Assembly: GCA_944358565.1 (NCBI GenBank)
Contig: CALVRK010000061.1
Coordinates: 1 to 6,435 of the forward strand
From: an uncultured Bacilli bacterium
GTDB taxonomy: Bacteria > Bacillota_I > Bacilli_A > RF39 > UBA660
Direction of reading: 5' to 3'
Length of the DNA: 6,435 bases
The notes beneath the pieces are model-generated. The model saw nothing but the letters and a program-made list of their open reading frames with translations. It was not told where the DNA came from and made no database searches. The position numbers were made by a program, and so were the translations under genes. This document shows positions 4,426 to 6,435 of the stretch, one piece after another (position 1 is the first letter of the stretch; each line of letters starts with the position of its first letter).

Positions 4426-6271
4426 ATCTTATGATGGCTACCGCGCCATATGGTTTTAAATGTCCAGGTCTTGAATTTTTTAAGGTATATACTTTTGATG
4501 GATGGGCATATTTTTCTGGAATATGAAATTCACTGTCTTCATTAATTCTACTAGCGGCAACTAACATACTGCTTTCTTCATTTGTTCTTTCATAAATAAT
4601 ATATTTATCATTTATATCTTTTATTTCTAGGTCTGCATCTCTTAAAAATTCTTCCTGTTTTCTAATTTCTCCCATTTTTCTAAAGAATTCTAATAATTCT
4701 TCATCTTGATTAATCTTTGGAAAAGGTTTACGGTTTGCGAGGTTACCCATACCTTGAAGGCCAACTTCATCTCCATAAAATATTGATAAAATACCTGGTA
4801 AAAAATTTAGGACAAAAACGTATGCTTCATATACTTGTTTTCCATATTCATACTGTTCTCTAGTTAAAACGTAATTTTTACACCAATTGTTATCATTATT
4901 ATTTAAATTCCAACCCCACTCACCATATTCTTGAAATTCATTGCATGAAAACAAATTAATAGCCCGGGTAATATCGTGGGTAGAAGTAAAATTCATTAAG
5001 GTTTTAATTGTGTCGTCTGGATATTCTGTGAGAATTTCCCGTATAATGGATGATAATTTGCTTACATCCGCATATTTATAATATCTTAGCAATGCGTCAA
5101 CTAATAGGTAGTTCATGACACTATCCATTTCTTTAGCAGATGAAATATATTCTCTATTCATTCTCATAGGATTTTTCCAAACTTCACCAATAATAAGTCC
5201 ATCTTTTTTATTTCTTTTAACAGCTTTTCTGATTAAAGAGATAAAGTTGTCAGTTAGTTCATCAGCGACATCTAATCTCAATCCATCAATACCTAAATCA
5301 AACCATTTATCAATAATACCATTTTCACCAGTGATATAATCTATCCACTCTGGAGCATTTCCATCGCATTCTGGAAGATTTTTCATACCCCACCAGTATT
5401 CGTATTCTGTATGACCATTATTGTCGTGTTTACGGTAAAATGGGCTATATTTTGAATCTAAGGACTGATAAGCTCCTAGTTCTGGATATGTTCCATATTC
5501 ATTAAAATATTTACTGTCATTACCAGTGTGATTAAAGACAGCATCGAGAATTACTTTCATATCTAATTCATGAGCTTTTTCACACAATGATTTTAAGTCT
5601 TCATTATTTCCGGCATATGGATCGACTAATTCATAATCGGCAGCATCATACCTGTGATTTGACTGACTTTGAACTATAGGAGATAAATATAAAATATCAA
5701 CTCCTAACGATTTTAAGTATTCTAAAGACTTTTCAATTCCTTTTAAATCACCGCCATAAAAATCATTATTCCAAATACCATTTTCATCAGGGCCAACAAT
5801 CATATCTTCATCCCAAGAATGATGAATTTTTCTTCTAGGCATTTCTTGCATCGGCTCTGTGCTACCTCTTCTAAAACGATCGACAAAAATGTGATACATA
5901 ACTTTACCTTTTGCCCACTTTGGCACGTCAAAGTTGACCGATAGTTTAAAATTTTCATCTATGGATGGCGCAGTAAAAAAATCTTGATTTTTCTTTTTTA
6001 AATACATGGTTTGTCCGTTAGCTTGCCAGGAAAAATAATAGTGATATATGGCTTTAGTAGGTAAATATACATTTATTTTGAAAAAAGCCATACCATTTTC
6101 TTGACCACAGTAATTCATCGTCGTTTTATTATTTTCATCTAATATGAATTTAACGTTTTCTATCCAACCTAATTCCATAGGAATTTGAATGGTGATTTGA
6201 AACAGATTACCGTCATCAGACATTTGTATAGCTTCAAAATTTACTTTTACGTTTTTTTGTACTGATTCCAT
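4424..6271 (-). CDS. GH13 neopullulanase / cyclomaltodextrinase-type alpha-glucan hydrolase
   Basis: A 615-residue glycoside hydrolase of family 13 with no signal peptide, so it should act in the cytoplasm on imported maltodextrins, cyclodextrins or pullulan fragments. Domains: an N-terminal beta domain (about 1-115) like the CBM34 domain that helps form the dimer active site in neopullulanases; a TIM barrel from VMYHIFVDRF (124-133) to about 510; and a C-terminal beta domain (about 540-615). All GH13 motifs are present: DAVFNH 243-248; GLRLDVADE 330-338 with nucleophile D334; GEVW 362-365 with acid/base E363; FTSTHD 428-433 with transition-state stabiliser D433. MKNLPECD (296-303) is in the place of the MPKLN motif used to recognise this subfamily. 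The ATG (6269-6271) has AAGGGAG (6279-6285) seven bases upstream. The closely related names cannot be separated by eye. No transporter or MalR gene is next to it in the window. Confidence 0.93.
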   Translation of the reverse strand: MESVQKNVKVNFEAIQMSDDGNLFQITIQIPMELGWIENVKFILDENNKTTMNYCGQENGMAFFKINVYLPTKAIYHYYFSWQANGQTMYLKKKNQDFFTAPSIDENFKLSVNFDVPKWAKGKVMYHIFVDRFRRGSTEPMQEMPRRKIHHSWDEDMIVGPDENGIWNNDFYGGDLKGIEKSLEYLKSLGVDILYLSPIVQSQSNHRYDAADYELVDPYAGNNEDLKSLCEKAHELDMKVILDAVFNHTGNDSKYFNEYGTYPELGAYQSLDSKYSPFYRKHDNNGHTEYEYWWGMKNLPECDGNAPEWIDYITGENGIIDKWFDLGIDGLRLDVADELTDNFISLIRKAVKRNKKDGLIIGEVWKNPMRMNREYISSAKEMDSVMNYLLVDALLRYYKYADVSKLSSIIREILTEYPDDTIKTLMNFTSTHDITRAINLFSCNEFQEYGEWGWNLNNNDNNWCKNYVLTREQYEYGKQVYEAYVFVLNFLPGILSIFYGDEVGLQGMGNLANRKPFPKINQDEELLEFFRKMGEIRKQEEFLRDADLEIKDINDKYIIYERTNEESSMLVAASRINEDSEFHIPEKYAHPSKVYTLKNSRPGHLKPYGAVAIIR

Positions 6272-6390
6272 AATTATACTCCCTTACTACCATATTACCA
6301 TTATATTATAAATTTGAAAAAAATACATCTTTAATTGAAAAAAATAACAAAATAAATTGATTCCTAATAAAGAAAGGATGAACTACTGAC
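6272..6390. other. Divergent AT-rich intergenic region
   Basis: This 119-bp spacer separates the GH13 gene from the rightward gene and must hold both promoters. The leftward one is proposed above. For the rightward gene there are TTGAAA hexamers at 6314-6319 and 6335-6340, but neither has a convincing -10 at the right distance. Long A and T tracts suggest curved DNA. No inverted-repeat operator was found. Confidence 0.5.
6300..6310 (-). promoter_or_regulatory. Probable -10 region of the GH13 gene
   Basis: Two overlapping TATAAT hexamers (6305-6310 and 6300-6305) lie on the minus strand, within an A/T-tract region. No clear -35 is present. Transcription would start about 20 bases before the start codon. 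I saw no cre-like catabolite-repression sequence between here and the start codon. Confidence 0.45.
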
Positions 6391-6435
6391 ATGTTTGATA
6401 TTAAAATTATCAACGGTAAAATCGTTGATGGTACA
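6391..6435 (+). CDS. Start of a probable amidohydrolase / D-aminoacylase, partial
   Basis: Only 15 codons are visible, reading MFDIKIINGKIVDGT. The pattern of a short beta strand, then I-x-N-G-x-I-V-D-G, is typical of the N-terminus of amidohydrolase-superfamily enzymes such as N-acyl-D-amino-acid deacylases, dihydroorotases and related hydrolases. The D-aminoacylase style fits best, but the metal-binding HxH motif lies beyond the window. The likely Shine-Dalgarno AAAGGA (6373-6378) is 12 bases from the ATG, longer than usual. A closer ATG at 6378 opens only a three-codon frame (MNY, stop 6387-6389), so it is not the gene start, and an in-frame TGA at 6379-6381 blocks any longer version. The gene runs divergently from the GH13 gene. 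Confidence 0.6.
   Translation, partial: MFDIKIINGKIVDGT

Noticed and set aside
5115..5339. A 74-codon open frame on the plus strand
   Set aside because: It lies entirely within the GH13 gene, opposite its conserved GLRLDVADE and GEVW coding region; its composition reflects the reverse complement of that gene.
6272..6390. A catabolite-repression (cre) or MalR operator for the GH13 gene
   Set aside because: No cre-like core or long inverted repeat is visible in this spacer.
6391..6435. A D-amino-acid pathway linking the carboxypeptidase and the possible D-aminoacylase
   Set aside because: The right-edge gene is known from 15 codons only, the genes are on opposite strands and the GH13 gene lies between; the link is too thin.

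Overview
The window is AT-rich DNA with tight spacing, strong Shine-Dalgarno sequences and sigma-A-like promoters. This suggests a low-GC Firmicute of the Bacilli, perhaps a gut Erysipelotrichia or RF39-type lineage. That placement is inferred from protein style and composition, with no marker-gene test. Every tryptophan codon I checked is TGG and no gene needs TGA read through, so the standard bacterial code fits.

Layout, left to right. (a) On the minus strand, rnc (RNase III, GTG start) is followed by the 5' part of a YebC/TACO1-family gene that runs off the left edge; the two genes overlap by 22 bp. (b) Upstream lies a stand-alone minus-strand gene for an unrecognised two-helix membrane protein, with its own consensus promoter and its own terminator. 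(c) A divergent promoter region leads to a plus-strand pair: yidD, then a lipoprotein of the ZnuA/TroA fold that overlaps yidD by 17 bp. (d) A hairpin terminator sits between the converging lipoprotein gene and a minus-strand D-alanyl-D-alanine carboxypeptidase gene; it reaches into the end of both. (e) A cytoplasmic GH13 neopullulanase/cyclomaltodextrinase-type enzyme follows on the minus strand. (f) At the right edge, the first 15 codons of a plus-strand gene look like the start of an amidohydrolase or D-aminoacylase.

The gene products suggest several separate tasks: RNA processing and translation support (rnc, yebC), the membrane and envelope (yidD, lipoprotein, carboxypeptidase), and use of imported maltodextrins (GH13). 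I see no mobile element, CRISPR array, tRNA, rRNA or classic riboswitch.

The most notable item is the lipoprotein. Its sequence tracks the zinc/manganese-binding ZnuA family motif by motif, but each of the three histidine ligand positions holds another residue. The whole 288-residue protein has no histidine at all, and no transporter genes lie beside it. The second is the unknown membrane protein. I see no convincing large undescribed system in this window.
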